Assembly: GCA_036937835.1 (NCBI GenBank)
Contig: CM072876.1
Location: forward strand, 17,575,001 to 17,639,000
DNA length: 64,000 nt
Source of the DNA: Pampus argenteus
Taxonomy: Eukaryota > Chordata > Actinopteri > Scombriformes > Stromateidae
Reading direction: 5' to 3'
Each line of letters opens with the position of its first letter. The first letter of the stretch is position 1. Positions 30,301-44,500 of the stretch are shown piece after piece. A program made the translations under genes and the position numbers. A model generated the notes under the pieces. That model did not search any database. It was not told the origin of the DNA and saw nothing but the letters and a program-made list of their open reading frames with translations.

Positions 30301-32477
30301 ACTGAGAGACGTCACTCTGCACAGCAGCTCCTTCACCTCCTCTGGTGAGGCCTGACAGCTGGCTTCCTTCTCAGACAACAGGGCATTCCTCTCAGCTCGC
30401 ACACTTTCAAGCTCCTCAGTTAGAGCCTTCATCTGTTTAAATAATATTTTCCAACAAGCACTTAGAATCATGGCAAAGGAAAACTGGCTAGAAATAAAAA
30501 CAACTTCTTCAGTAACATTTTAACTTACACATTGCTCTAAATTACATTCCTTCTGCTGACTGAGGTTCACCAAATCGAGGTTCTTTTGCTTTTGCTCTTG
30601 GAGAGAATGTAGAAGACCTTGAGTCTCTGCAACCTAAAAATAAGTGAAAACTGTCATTCAGCGGGACTTTTGAACAGGGAGACCATTTTTTTCTGAATAT
30701 ATATGGTGTTAAAAACAAACCTGTTGCTCTAGCTGAGCTTGCTGCTCTTGACCTAATCTTTCCAGATCAACGCTCCTTTCACTCTGCTCTCGGAGCTGCT
30801 CTTGAATTGAATGCAGAAGGGTCTGACTCTCTGAAGCCTAAAAAGCAGTAAAAAAGTTGCAAGTTCTCCATTCACCCACACAGAGACAATATTTGAGCCT
30901 TTGAACAAGACTGTCAATGTGATGACACCAGTTTGACCACAAACAAACCCCTCACCATCTCTATGTTACGCTGTAATTCAGCCTCCATGTGGCTCTTCTG
31001 CTCACTGACAGCCTGTAGAGTGGCTTGTAGTTTCTCTATCTGAGGAAGAAAATAGCCACATTCCATAATCTGAGTATTTGTACATTTCAAACTTCACCAA
31101 GTACCAGAAAATTGATTCTTTCTGAATATGTAAACCATTATGTATGAGATGTACCAGGAAGTACAGGTAGGTAGATTTTGTAACCTATTGGCAGAGCCAG
31201 GCTAGCTGTTTCCCCCTATTTTTAGTCTTTATGCTAAGCTAGGCTAATTTGCTGCTGGCTCAAGCCTTTTATTTACAAGGAGATAAGAATGATATCAGTC
31301 TTCTCATCTAATTCTCTGCCAGGAACCAAATAATATTAAACTATTCCTTTAAAAACGGACTCGTATACATAGTTTCATTTTTAATAAAAGGTTTAGTAGT
31401 TTCCAAAAACAACATAACTTATGTTACCTCTTGCTGCAGTTGTTCTGCTCTCTCATCTTGTGCTTGCAGTTCCGAGCTCAACATTTCTGGCTGGTTAAAC
31501 TCAGTCTTGGCTTGTACAATCTATGAAAGAAAAGACATCACTTGTTTTCTTTTCTCCTTGTGAGCAGATAGATATATAAAAAAAAAAAATCAGTCATACA
31601 GCCGTTAAGAAGAAACGTATGTTACGTATGGCATGTTAACATACCATGTCCATCTTGTCCTCCAGCTCTGCGCGGAGCTGGTTCTTCTCCTGTCTCAGTG
31701 TGTCCAGCGTCTCCTGCAGCTGATCTCTATCCTCACTGAGAGATGTCACTCTGCACTGCAGCTCCTTCATCTCCTCTGTGGAGGCCTGACAGCTGGCTTC
31801 CTTCTCAGAGAGCAGACTGTCTTTCTCAGCTTCCACACCTTCCATCTTTTCTGTTAAAGTCCTTATCTGTGAGAGAGAGAGCAGTTAGATGAATTAAGTG
31901 TGTGTTTCTTAAACATCAACAGTAGTTCATCAAATGTTACAATCAAAATGTCCTTTTGGAAATGTATGCACTTCCTGTGCCTTAAAATAATCTTAGAATA
32001 GTAAAACTATCCAACACAGACCTCAGTTTGTAGTGTGTCCATCTTGTCCTCCAGCTCTGCTTGGAGCTGGTTCTTCTGCTGTCTCAGTGTGTCCAGTGTC
32101 TCCTGCAGCTGATCTCTCTCCTCAATGAGAGACGTCATTTTGCACTGCAGCTCCTTCATCTCCTCTGTGGAGGCCTGACTGTCAGCTGTCATTTCAGACT
32201 GCAGACTGTCTCTCTCTGCTCGAACACTCTCAAGCTCTTCAGTCAGCCTCTGAATCTGTCACGGTGTGGGGAAAAAAAGTGATGAGCCTTTATTTACACA
32301 GGGCATATTTAATCCCTCAGACAATTTAACCTTTTTGTATTGCGATTATAATCACATTTTACTAGAGCCGAGAATCAAACCTTAATTTTCTTTTGTTATC
32401 AACTGAAATGTATCTGCGGCACCGAGTATGAGCTGGTTTTGGAACTATTTTTCTTCTCCGAATTCCCATCTTACTAT

Positions 32478-32509
<32 letters not shown>

Positions 32510-35500
32510 ATAACTTGGCCTCAATATCCAGAAAAGAAGGAGGTCCTCAAGGTCAACGCAGCCAATATTCCCCCCATCACAAATACTTTGCAGATCAAAC
32601 ATTTTTATATTTCTTAAAGAAATATATTGAATAAAGTTGCATTTTGGTACTAGGAAGGATAGTTGGAATCAATATTTCTAAAGCTAAAGTTAACAGACAC
32701 ATTGTTTACATGGAGTCATGTAAGATTCCATTCTGTAAAAAGATACCTAACTTACATTTGTTTGCAGCTCCAATAGCTGTGCACCCATGTCACTGGGAGA
32801 TCCATCCAAGTTGGATGTTTGTGCAGTCTCGAGCTGTTTGATCCGCTCCTTCTGCTTATGATTCTTCTCCAGGGCTGTCCTCAGCTCCTCCTGATTCTCA
32901 ATCATCTGTTTGACAGCATTTTATTTTATTTTGAGCTACTATACATTAAAAATGAGCACATGCAAACAACAAACAGCAGAGGTTCAAAACAGTTGACAGA
33001 AATGAATGGATTAGCATAGCAGCCACAGGGCAACTGACCATCTCTACATTCTCCTGCAGGTCCATCTTGAGCTGGTCTCTCTCTGCAGTAAGAGATGTGA
33101 CTACAGAAAGCAGCTTCTCCATCTCGTCTCCAGAGGTCTGAACACCAGCCATCAGGAGAGTCTCTTTCTCATTTTGCACACTCTGAAGTTCTTGTGATAA
33201 GTTCAGCATCTGTTTATAAATAAGATTTAATAAGATTTCCACCAATAGTGTGAAGATTGAGAATGAAGGAAATAAATCACAGAACACAAAAGCAGCTTCA
33301 GTAACATTTCACACACATTTCCTCCAAAAGTAGATCCCTTCTGCTCATTGAGTTTTACCAGATCTGAATTCTTCCGCTTCTGCTCTTGAAATTCTTCTTG
33401 AAGAGAATGGAGAAGACCTTGAGTTTCTGCAGCCTAAAAATAAGGGAAAGTATATCAAAAGACAACAAAGGGGCTTAAGTACTTCTAAAACATGGGAACT
33501 AAATAGCTAAACCAGTTTCCTTGTTTAATAAACTAAACAGAACAACTGCAATTCATGAAATAACTTTTATATTTGCAGAATCAACGATAGATTAGATAAA
33601 TAGAGAGGATGAAACCATTGAATTGATCAAGAGACGTCATTTAAACTTGGAATAAGCAATGTGATCCCTCACCATCTGCACATTTTCCTGCAGGTCCATC
33701 TTGAGCTGGTCTCTCTCTGCAGTGAGAGTTGAGACTGTAGAGAGCAGCTTCTCCATCTCCTCTGCAGAGCTTTGAACAGCAACACTCCCCTCAGACAGAA
33801 GAGTGCCTTTCTCAGCTCGCACACACTGAAGCTCTTCAGTCAGCTGGTTCAGCTAGAAATTTCCAAATCGATAAAACAAGGTTACACTGTAGATAAATAC
33901 ATCTACAGTTTTCAAACATGAGAGCTGGAGAAAAGAGCTCTCATCAAGCCTTTGAGAGAGCCAGCAATCACAAGTTATTTCAGGCTTACAAAAACAACTC
34001 GTTTAATCAAAGGAGTTAAGTTGTAAGCAGCTGGACTTTTTCTTGGAGTTTGAAGAACTCTTCAGTTCTAACCTGGTGATGAAAGCCAGGAGCTATATCT
34101 CTGCATCACAGAGGGTTGAGCTGTCTACAGCTACAGGTTAGAACTGAAGAAGCCTTTTGGATGAAAGGTGAAACGTCTTCAAACTCCAAAAAAAGTCCAG
34201 TTGCTACAACTTAACTCCTTTGACTACGATGACCTGGATGAGTGAGTATTTACACAGAAAACTCATTTAATGTTAAAAGGTTTTTTGGTGAACAAGTTTT
34301 TCCTCACTCTAATCGAGGGTCTAAGGACAGAGGGTGTCACTCCCTGTACAGATTGTAGAGCCCTCCGAGACAAATGTATTGTGTGACTTTGGGCTATACA
34401 AATAAAATTTAATTTGATTTAATATAAAGCATGTAATATGTGCAGTATGGCAAACCTGCTCTTGAAGTTCTTTGCTAATCTCCTCCTCTGTAGTTCTGGA
34501 AACTTCACTGTCTGCAAGCTTCTCCTCCAAATCCTTCATCAGCTGCTGCATTTCATTCAGTTTCTCTTCCATTGATGCTTTTTGTTGATCACTCTCCTCC
34601 AGCTGAAATGAAAACATAAATATGACTGTAATAAAGGTTGTTAAGACAATGTCCTTTAGTTTCACTGCAGTATGCGTTGGTGTAAAGAGCAGCAGTAGTA
34701 TGTGCACAGCTGGCATTAATTGGTTGGATTTATCATTACTAGCCCTCTCAGCTGCTCATATCATGAACCTCTATCACAGTTGAGCGTAAAGGACATGTGT
34801 TCCTTAAACAAAACAAGCCGAAAGGTGAAATTGCCAATCGATTATGCCTAATATATTTCATGATGGCAGTAGATGTTTTATGTGTATTACTCAGCAGGAT
34901 TGAATGAAAAGTGGAAACAGTATCAACAGGTACTCAAATGTAAAAAAAATAATAAAATAAAAATCAATATTTCAGACCCCGTTTTATCTTCCTGTGAAGT
35001 CACACAGAAGAACACCAATAGTGTTCCATACACTACAGTAAGTTTCATATTCCTGGATCCTTGTGTTATTTCAAATCCAACTAAAACTTTTAAAAATAAT
35101 ACTTTGACATCCCTGTCCCTATTTTATCCACATTTATTTACTTTAGTTTAAATGATCATATAGTTATGAATATTCTGTAGCTTCCCAACAGTGACTTAAT
35201 GATATTTTTTCTTACATCCACTAGAATATCAGTATAACATTATACCATCTGTGTGTCTGTGCATCCTATCCAGAGGCAGTAACTGGTAGACAGTTGCAAA
35301 TCAAAATCTAAAAACCTTAATCATCAAAAGACTCAAAGTGAAAGAGTAGTACTTGTTCACAGAACATTCACATTTGTTTTTCATATCTTACTCTTAAGCC
35401 AGTCTCTTCGATGGTAGCCATGAGCTGACTCTTCTCAGCATCAGAGCGCTCCACGTCTGAGCGAAGTGATTCCAGCTGCAGTGTGGCATCAGTACACTGC

Positions 35501-38500
35501 TGGTTCAGGTCATTTTCCCTCTGTGCAGAAGCACTAAGCTCTGCTTGGATTTTTATAATCTCATCTTGTGATGCCTGCAGGCAGCCTCTGAGCTGCTGAG
35601 CTTCCTCCTGGCCTACAGCTTGGGCTGAAAGCAGGCTGTCCCTCTGACTCTGAACTGCACACAACTCCTCAGTCAGCTCACACACCTGAGGTAACAGAAA
35701 TAAGAAACACTGTAAAATGCTTTACTTATTCTTTAAATTTAAATAGTAACTTAGTATTTCATTAAACAGTGCTATTGCTCCAGGATGTTTGGAGAACTCA
35801 CCTGCTTTATCAGGTCATCCACTTTATCTGGAAGAGCCTGAAGTGAAGCCAGCTCCTCCATCTGAGCTTTGAGGGCTCCTTCTGCCTCACGAGATGCTGC
35901 CAGCTCTTTATTCAGGTTGGTCACTGTTCTCTCAAGTTCTACACTATCTATCAGATCTGGAGACAGAGAGCATCTTACTTGATTTTACAAATCATTTGTC
36001 TATATTGTAAAAAATCTATATGCAGACTGTGCTAATCATTGTTCTGACCTCAGAATGTCCAAACTCTGTAACTTGAAACTTACTTTTGGGAACTTTGCCA
36101 TCTAGCAGAGCGGTGAGCTTGGTGTTCTCATCAAACGCAACATTCAGCTCTTTCTGGAGATCGCTCTGCATTTTTCGGTAGCGTGATTTCTCTGCCTCAA
36201 GTTGGGAGCTGAGGTTTTTCACCTCGGCCTCCATCTTATCATGGTTGGCTGTCAGAGTCGCCTGGAGAGGAGATTGTGACAAACACAAGCTGGTGAGACA
36301 ATGCACATTATGTCCATGGCAATATTACACCGCTAATGAAAATATAGACAATAAACATAGATAAACATTGTTGCTATCTCACTGATTCTAAACTATTTTA
36401 GACCAACCACGGTCTAGTGCAATACATGCTTAATAAGAATTCAAACGCTAAACTACTAATACATTTAATTAATCCATTTTCTGATTGTGCATACTTGTCA
36501 GGGAAGATGTCTATATAATCATACAAGATTATTTGGTGACACATAAATGGAGATTTTTACCGACACATCAGGAAGTGAAAAGTAGTCAAATAGGTGTGTT
36601 AAGCTTGTGCCCATATTTGTTTTTTTAAAAGTTAATAAAACAAAACTTTCCAGAGATGATATTACAATGTAAAATGCCTTGTTGCCGTGTTTGGTACAAA
36701 TAAACCTTATGAGATTTGTTTTCAGACTTCACAAATATTTGTGTGTGTACATCCCACTCACAGTCATCTCCTCCAGAGCGATGTTCCGGCTGCGCAGGAC
36801 GGCCCACTCTTTCTTTGTGTCTCTGCTGAGACCCTCAGCGTCATCCAAGGAGCGACGAAGCTTGGCCACCTCCTGTACCAAGTCCTTACCGTTCTGGAAG
36901 GAGGAGACATGACAGAGTCTGTGTGTCTAATCATTTGACTTCAACTAAATTCAACAACTCTCACCACTTACACTTCAAACTCTTTCAGTACTTCAAGCTT
37001 AACTGGCACTCTAACTGCTTGAAGTGTTTCAACTTAAATCACAACTCCTATATCACATCTCACACCACAAACAATTCAAGTTTAAAAGAAGTTTTAAGCC
37101 ATTTATAGTGTTTGCACCTGTAATTTACAGTTTAAATGAACACACTTACTTCACTGGTTTGTTCCACCTTACTATTGTTAGATGTTCTTCAGATTATTCT
37201 CAAAATGCTCATTAGTGATGCAGTACAGAGTGTTTGAACATAAACACCCCTCGACAAATAACATAGTTTGGTGATTTTTTTTAAATTGGAGAAAAAAAGA
37301 AAAGAAAAAAAACCCAAAAAAGTCTCAAGGATATGGAAAAAAAAAACCCACAGTATTATCAGAAAACATTAATGTATAGTTAAAAAAGTAAAATCATTGT
37401 GCCACCATAAAAAAAAGTTTGGCACACTAGGAGTTTCAAAGTCTCAGCTGCCTTCAAAGTTTTACAAATACGCTTCAAAAAGAGCAAAACGTCAGCTTCT
37501 AGTTTCCACAGTATGTATATACCGTTCATATGGAAAGTATTCACAGCACTTCACTTCCACATTTTGTCATGTTAAAGCCTTATTCCAAAATGGATTCAAT
37601 CTTTTTTTTTTTTTTTAAACATAATATCCCATAATGACAAGTTAAAAAAAAAGTTTGAGATTTTTGCAAATTTATTAAAAATAAAAAGAGAAGAATTCAG
37701 GCTATAATTGCTGCCAAAACTGCAACAACAAAGTATTGAACAAAGGCTGTACATTCTTATGTACGCATTATATTTCCGTTCTTTACTATTTATACATTTG
37801 CAAACATTTTAAAAAATAGAACCCATTTTGGAACAAGGCTGTAACATAATGAAATGTGGAAGAAGCGAAGTGCTGTGAATACTCCATATGCACTGTGACA
37901 CTGTGGATGTGAAGATGAGAACTGGAAGACCCAGAAAACAGAACTGCTTGAATGCTGCTCAGAACTGACTGCATCAACTGACTCATCCTTGGCTGTCAGG
38001 CACCAACACCATGACTAATTACTTACATAATCTAATCCTCTGAGTGATTGTAGTTGTACTTGCATTAAAATCAATGCTTTGGCAATACTGCGTTAAATTA
38101 TGGTGATTACGGTAAAGCAAATTTGAGCGTCAGGAACTTTATTCCTTGTGTTGGTTGTTTTCAATTTAACTCAAGATTTTAATAAATATATTTAAAGCTC
38201 AGAAATTGTACACTTACATTTTAACCACAGACACCACCACTGGATTCTCAGTTTAGTAATAGTAGAACTCAAACAGCAGCTGCTCATCTCTGTTTAAAGG
38301 CACATTCCACAGACTACCTTTATATTGTACTTTTATGATGTTTACAGGTGGAAAACAACTACTCTTATAAAACAAAATAAGACAACCAAACATACCATAC
38401 TCTGCAGATCCTCTGCAAATTGAGTTTTCATCTTCAGTTCTTCAGACACAGATTCTATTTTTTTCTTGAAAAAACAAAAATACATCATTAAAACAGGATA

Positions 38501-41500
38501 AAATTGCTAAAATTTAAAGGTTGCATTTACTTTCCCCTCATATCTTAACATTAAATAACAGAAAATTCTGGCCAGTAATTTTCTTTTAACTCCACATCAC
38601 TTTACACCTTAAAGCTCAGATTGGTGTTTTGGGTTCAGACCCATTTCAACTGCAGCATACGCATAGTCTGCTACATTCTTTGTTCGTCATGTAATTGATG
38701 GCTGGGGTGGTAAAGATGCAGTGAACCAACTATGGATTTATGATCGTTCTACACAGAAACAATATAATACATGTGCCGAGAAGATTCATACTCAGATGAC
38801 GTTTTGTGTGTACTGTTACTTTTAACACACAAAACTAATTTACCGTATATAGAAAGTAGACAGATCAACAGGGGAACTCTTCCTCATCTTACCTGAAGCT
38901 CCAAGCATTGCCGTTCAGAAGATTCCATGGCCTTCTTCAAGCTGGATATTTCATTTTGCAACTCGCTCTGTAAGATTACGCAAATAAAGTTAGCAGCCCA
39001 AACAAAGAAATAGATCACAAAATTTAATTCAAAACCTCTGTCAGAATAGTGTTGAATCAGATCAATAATGTCACCTCATGCTCCTTCCTGAACTCCTCCT
39101 CTAGAGATTTGAACTCATCCATCTCCCTCTTTTCCTCCAGTTCCTTTGAAAGAGCCGTTTTCTCTTTCTCCAGGCTGTCAGTCTGCTCTATGAACATCCC
39201 GAGTTCCTGCTTCAGATAATCTCGCTCAGTAACCACCATGTCCTAGAAAACAATTTCATCCAAATCAGTGGGTTTTAACACTCAATGTTCTTTGTTTTTA
39301 GAAATACTTTATTGATCCTTGTGGGGTAATTGATCCTAGAAGAAGTTCCTCCATCGAGGATTACCTTCTCTGTAGCCAGAGTCTCACAAAGCTGGATGGT
39401 CTCTTCAAATTCTCTTCTCATCTGGAAAACAAGGGTCTGATGATCAATACAAACAGCTAACACACACAAGCTCGGTCGATTAATAAAATAAATAAACAGT
39501 GCATAAAGAAGGCGTTATTCTTTTCAGATACTCCTCTCAGCATATTACACACAACACACCTGTTTATAAGCATCACTCTGCGCATTGCTCTGTTCTTCCA
39601 GCTGTCTCTCCAGGTCTGTCACTCTTAACCCCAACATCTCCACATTCTCCATGGCCTCCAGTTTCTGCTGAGCTTGTGTTTTCAGCTGGAGGTCGAGTTC
39701 TGCGGCTCTCTGTTCTGATGTTTGCATTTTCTCTAAGGCCTCCTGTTTCTGCGTAGCTTCCGCTTGTAGCTGCAGCTCCAGCTCTGCCACTCTGCCATCC
39801 AACGTTTCCACCTTTATCATGGCCTCCTCCTTCTGCTGACTTTCCATTTCCAGCTGCAGCTTCAGGTTGGAAACTTTACCCGAAAGCTCAAGCATCCGAT
39901 CTGGAGATACAAAATCTTTGGGACTGTAAAAAAAAAAAGATAAGACATACAGATGACCACCGACGATGACAAATGTAGTGGAAGGTGTCAGCCAGTGGAA
40001 AAGCTAGAAGAAAATGCTTCACCTGTCACCAAAGCTACGAGTGGTCACAGAGCTCTGACTCATCTCCATGTCATCTGACGGCTCATCAGGAATCTCCCAC
40101 TGAGAGTCAAAGTCTTCATCATCTGTCAAAACATACCACCAATTATCAGATAGTGCACTTCATGCATGCACAAACAGGAAATTAAAATGTAGATTATGAT
40201 AATTTGCAATTTGCTTCATTTGTTTTGTAGGCTCCTCCTTACCTTCAGTCAGATCCATCAAACAGGAGCGGTCAGCCTTCCTCTTCCGAGTGAAAGATTC
40301 TGCAAAGCTGAGGTCAGATGTGCCGTCCTCACAGGCAGACAGCCGGGCGAGCCGGAGCATCTTCCCTCCCCATGTAACCCTGCGCTTTGGCATCTTAAAG
40401 CAGGACGAAAGTCATTATAACTATGATAATGAGGAGAAGGCTGTACTCTAACTGAAGATATGCTTTGTGTTCTAGTTACCCGTTTGACAGGAACCAGGTT
40501 GGAGCTGGTGACGATCAGTTTGGTGAGGTTTTTGATTCTGTCCTCTTGTTCTCTCTGGAGCTGATCCTTCTCTTGGAGCAGCTGGGAGAGAACCTCCTTC
40601 TCTGTCACTGTGGTCTGTGTGACTGAAGAAACCTGTGGTAGAGTGGAGATCATACCAAAATAAATAAATAAATAAATAAATAAAAAATCAGTGGGTAGAG
40701 ATTGCTGCTGTAATGGAACTCGCACAGATAAGCCAAACAGAACATGGTTGAAGAATGAAAATAAATGAATAAATAAACAAACAAACAAACAAACAACACT
40801 TGCCTCATTAAGGCGTCGCTTGAGGTCTACAATTTCATTGCGATATCGTTTGAGCAGAGCCCCGTCATCATCCACCTCTGTGACATGAGGATCATTCTTC
40901 ATTTTCTTTGCAGTGCTGGCAAACTGAGAGAGCGATACAAAAATACAATGAGTGTAAGCTGAAAGAAAAATAGGTGTATCAGAGGGGTTAAATCTGCATA
41001 TTCTACCAACCTGCAGAGTGCTGAGTGTCTCATCTAGCGCGACGGGAGTGATGGTGCAGATGATGACTGTTTTAGCGTTTCCACCCAACGAGTTCTGCAG
41101 GATGCGGGTTAGCTTACTGTCTCTGTAGTTTGTAAAACCCCTGTTGAGAGACAATGATATTTAGCTCATTTGGGCACATGTGAACGTGTACAGATCATTT
41201 TCAAATCATAGAACTAAAGTTTCAAATCTTTCAAATTTTTTTCCACAGACAGGTCTGGAAACATTTCAAATCACTGAGGCAGGCTACTTAATTATTCCAT
41301 CAACACTTCTATATTAAAAAGGAATAGTTCAACACTTAAATAAATATTCCTCTTATTTCCTGTCTTTCTGAGCGGTAACTCTACCCAAAGCTCCTACACA
41401 AGCAGAATAGTAACAATAACACTTTGTGGTTTGGGGGGGTGCTGCTGGAAGCACAACATTTCTTGGTGAACATGAACAGTGAAGTTGCCAGGTTTGGTAT

Positions 41501-44500
41501 AAGGTGGATGGATACACTGTTGTTTTTCAAGGAGTTGTTCCAGCTTCTCATGTCACATGAAAGGAATTTTTGCTTTCCCACTGTTTTTCCTTTAAGTAAG
41601 AGATTGAGGAGAAACTGGTTGTGATTACCTGGTCTGTAAATATACTGTACCAGTTTGGAAATACTTTCTCATTCAAGTGAATAAGAAGGTGTGTCTAAAC
41701 ATTCGGCTAGTACTGCACTGTATACCTGAAGCAGTAAGACTAGAAATAGGGGAAACTTCAGTACAAACCAAACTGTAACTGGCTGTGTCAATGGTATAAC
41801 TGAGAGTGGAGATTAGAATATGTTAATCACAGTACCCCAGAAGGAAATGTTATTGCATTAAATACATGTTTATTTTTTACTCACTTCTGGCTTTCGTCGG
41901 TCAGTTTCTTGATCACTTGGCCAAGCGTGAACAGACTGCGATTGATATTGCAGCCTTCTTTGAAACGTGCGCCTAGAATACCAAAACAGATGGATTACTG
42001 TAGAGTCAGTACACTCTGTAATGTATACTTAGGAAACTAAAGACAACATAATATCAGTTATTGATCTTCAATCAATAATCTAAAACTGTTTACAGACTTA
42101 ACTCCTTCTTACCTTCTGCTCCTGTTTGGCTTGCTCTCTCAGACCCAGCTAGATCAACTAAATTCTGGTGGAAAAGGCAAAATTGCTGGTGACCAAATAA
42201 TCATATCAACACAAAGTAAACTAATAGAGATAAAAAAGAAAACTTACCAAATGGGACACAATAATGGCACCATCAGCATTTTCACCTGATGCTGGGTCGC
42301 TCCTCTCACGACTCTCCAGGATCTAAGGACAACAGAATCATGAGCAAGTCCAGACTCTCACAGTCCCACACGTTACTGTATGCTGTGCATCGCTTACCAT
42401 TCGGAAAATGGTGTGTGAGCGACTGCTCCTCTGGTTCATTTTAGTCTTTCCGTAGTGACGATTCTCTACAGAGGCAGATAGTGCAGAAAACACATCGGTT
42501 GTTACACAGTCTGCAGTGGATGCCCTGTAAGGATTCTTCCTGATGAACCGTAATAATCTCAGATCTTACTTTCTCCTTTACGAATCCAGGCCAGAGCTTG
42601 TGCAGGAGAAGTCACCAGTTCCTCAGTCAGGTCAGCTACATAGATGTTTTTCTGCACACAATAGTTGTACATAATTACACTGATCACCTAAAACTAGAAA
42701 CTACATATTTTTTGCTGTTCAGTACTACTAAACTTTGGAATGATGTTCCTTAGGAGCTTAGGCCCATGATGATATTTTAAATACACCTGTGATTTATTGA
42801 ACTTCAATAAAGTTAGGGGACGATGAAGACAGACACAAAATGATCAATAGTGAAGAATCAGAGGCTGATATATCCTGACATCTTGTCCCTCATGTGGACA
42901 AGGCTCCAAAAACAGTTTTCACGGTGCTTACTTCTTGTAATTCGAATTTCATGTGTAAAACGGATGCAGTATCGGGTATAACAAGAAAAATAGATTTGCT
43001 TGTATCTATATTGCACCTTGTGTCTTTCGGCAGAATAATATGTTTATAGACGATTAGTTACAAACATCATCTTTAACCTTCTACTACTAGAAGTAAACCA
43101 GTGTCTACCCAAAGATAATTTGTAAGGGAGCATTACTCTGTAGTTTTACTGACAGAGTGAACTGTGTTTTTGCAGTTCAACAAGACAAAGAGAGTCACGA
43201 ATTAATCTGACTGGAACTAGCAAATCACAGTAAAGCTCAATATTTTAAATCAAAACAGTTCTGAATCAAGTAGTTTGTAAAATATAAAGTGTAAATGTTA
43301 GTGTTATTACAATATGTCAGATAAGTTTCATATGTAATGCCGCTCATTTTTAGGTTATAGCAGGTTATGAAAAGTAATAAGGTTGCTACTAAATGTTTAT
43401 TCTAAAAATGTATTCCTTCTCAGCCAACAAAAACCTATTACAGATCTAAATTCAATGTTCACGTTTTAATTATGTTGAACAATAACCAAAGAAGAATTCA
43501 TTCAATACTACAATAAAATGCTTCCTTACTATATGACTCACTTACATTGATAGCCTCTCGTACTTCCAGGGGTTTTCTCTTCCAGCTGTCAACAAGCAGA
43601 TCAGTCACAGTCTCATTGTAGATTTCCATATAAGACACCCTGAGAAGGAACTCTTTCTTTGGACACTGCAGGAAAAAAAAGGGAACAAATAGTAATTACA
43701 CAAGAAACTGCATGATGATTTAAATATGTGACACAATTCTTACATTTTTAATGGTTTGGAAGACATCTTCAACAGCCAGAGGTATCACTCCAGGAATACG
43801 GTCACTCCCCATCATGGTGAAAGTCTTTCCAGAGGATGTCTGCCCATAAGCAAATATGGTTCCTGTGGATCAAATACAGAATAGATATTTACACCATGCA
43901 GCTACTGTGAATGGGATGGAACAACAAGATGGGTGTCATTTATTCAGTTTCCATTACATACCATTGTACCCCTCAACAGTAGAAACAACCAAAGGCTTTG
44001 CAATGTCCTGGTACAGCTGATTGGTTGTTTCTTCAGCAATGAACACTCGGTCTGAGTACAAAATAGAGATGAAGTAAGTGTAAAGTAGATTTCTGTTACT
44101 TTGCCTCAAAACACAAAATACTGCAGAACCTACCAAAACTAAAGCTTTTGGTCGAGTTCCCATCATCAACCTGATGAATTGATTTCCTATCAGCTTTCCA
44201 AAACAGCTGTACAGGCTTGGTATCCTCCGATCCATCACTCTCTTCCCTGTAACAATTATGTGTCCAAAAACGTCAACAGGCTGGAGAAAATGTTTTAACG
44301 TTGCTGTCATGCATGTCGTTAATGTCAGATTAGGGTCTTGAAAAGAACACGAAAAGACCAGCAATTAGGCCACATTTTGCTACAGTAACTGTAATAACTA
44401 TCACTCCATTGCATAAAAGTAGCGCCATCGACCCCACAGTATTTTATTTGGTTAACTTAACTAAATTAAACGAAAACAAATGTCAAGCAATAGCGACTCA

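Larger units (their letters stand above)
27344..40393 (-). other. cenpe: cenpe exon map 14-42: proximal and repeated coiled coil
   Basis: Exons: 40243-40393, 40023-40122, 39560-39923, 39365-39421, 39075-39242, 38893-38967, 38396-38464, 36762-36893, 36084-36261, 35802-35956, 35392-35685, 34456-34602, 33673-33852, 33317-33433, 33039-33209, 32756-32905, 32022-32255, 31645-31866, 31428-31520, 30956-31039, 30721-30837, 30529-30633, 30211-30432, 30046-30126, 29763-29837, 28602-28763, 28122-28355, 27733-27966, 27344-27577. From exon 24 (35392-35685) to the end of this block nearly all exons are phase 0 and a multiple of three, so exons can be gained or lost without breaking the frame. Exon 28602-28763 uses a possible GC donor. 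Confidence 0.8.

Noticed and set aside
26319..32192. Series of similar coiled-coil ORFs as separate small genes
   Set aside because: Each ORF has a splice acceptor and donor and continues in phase with its neighbours; they are repeated cenpe exons.
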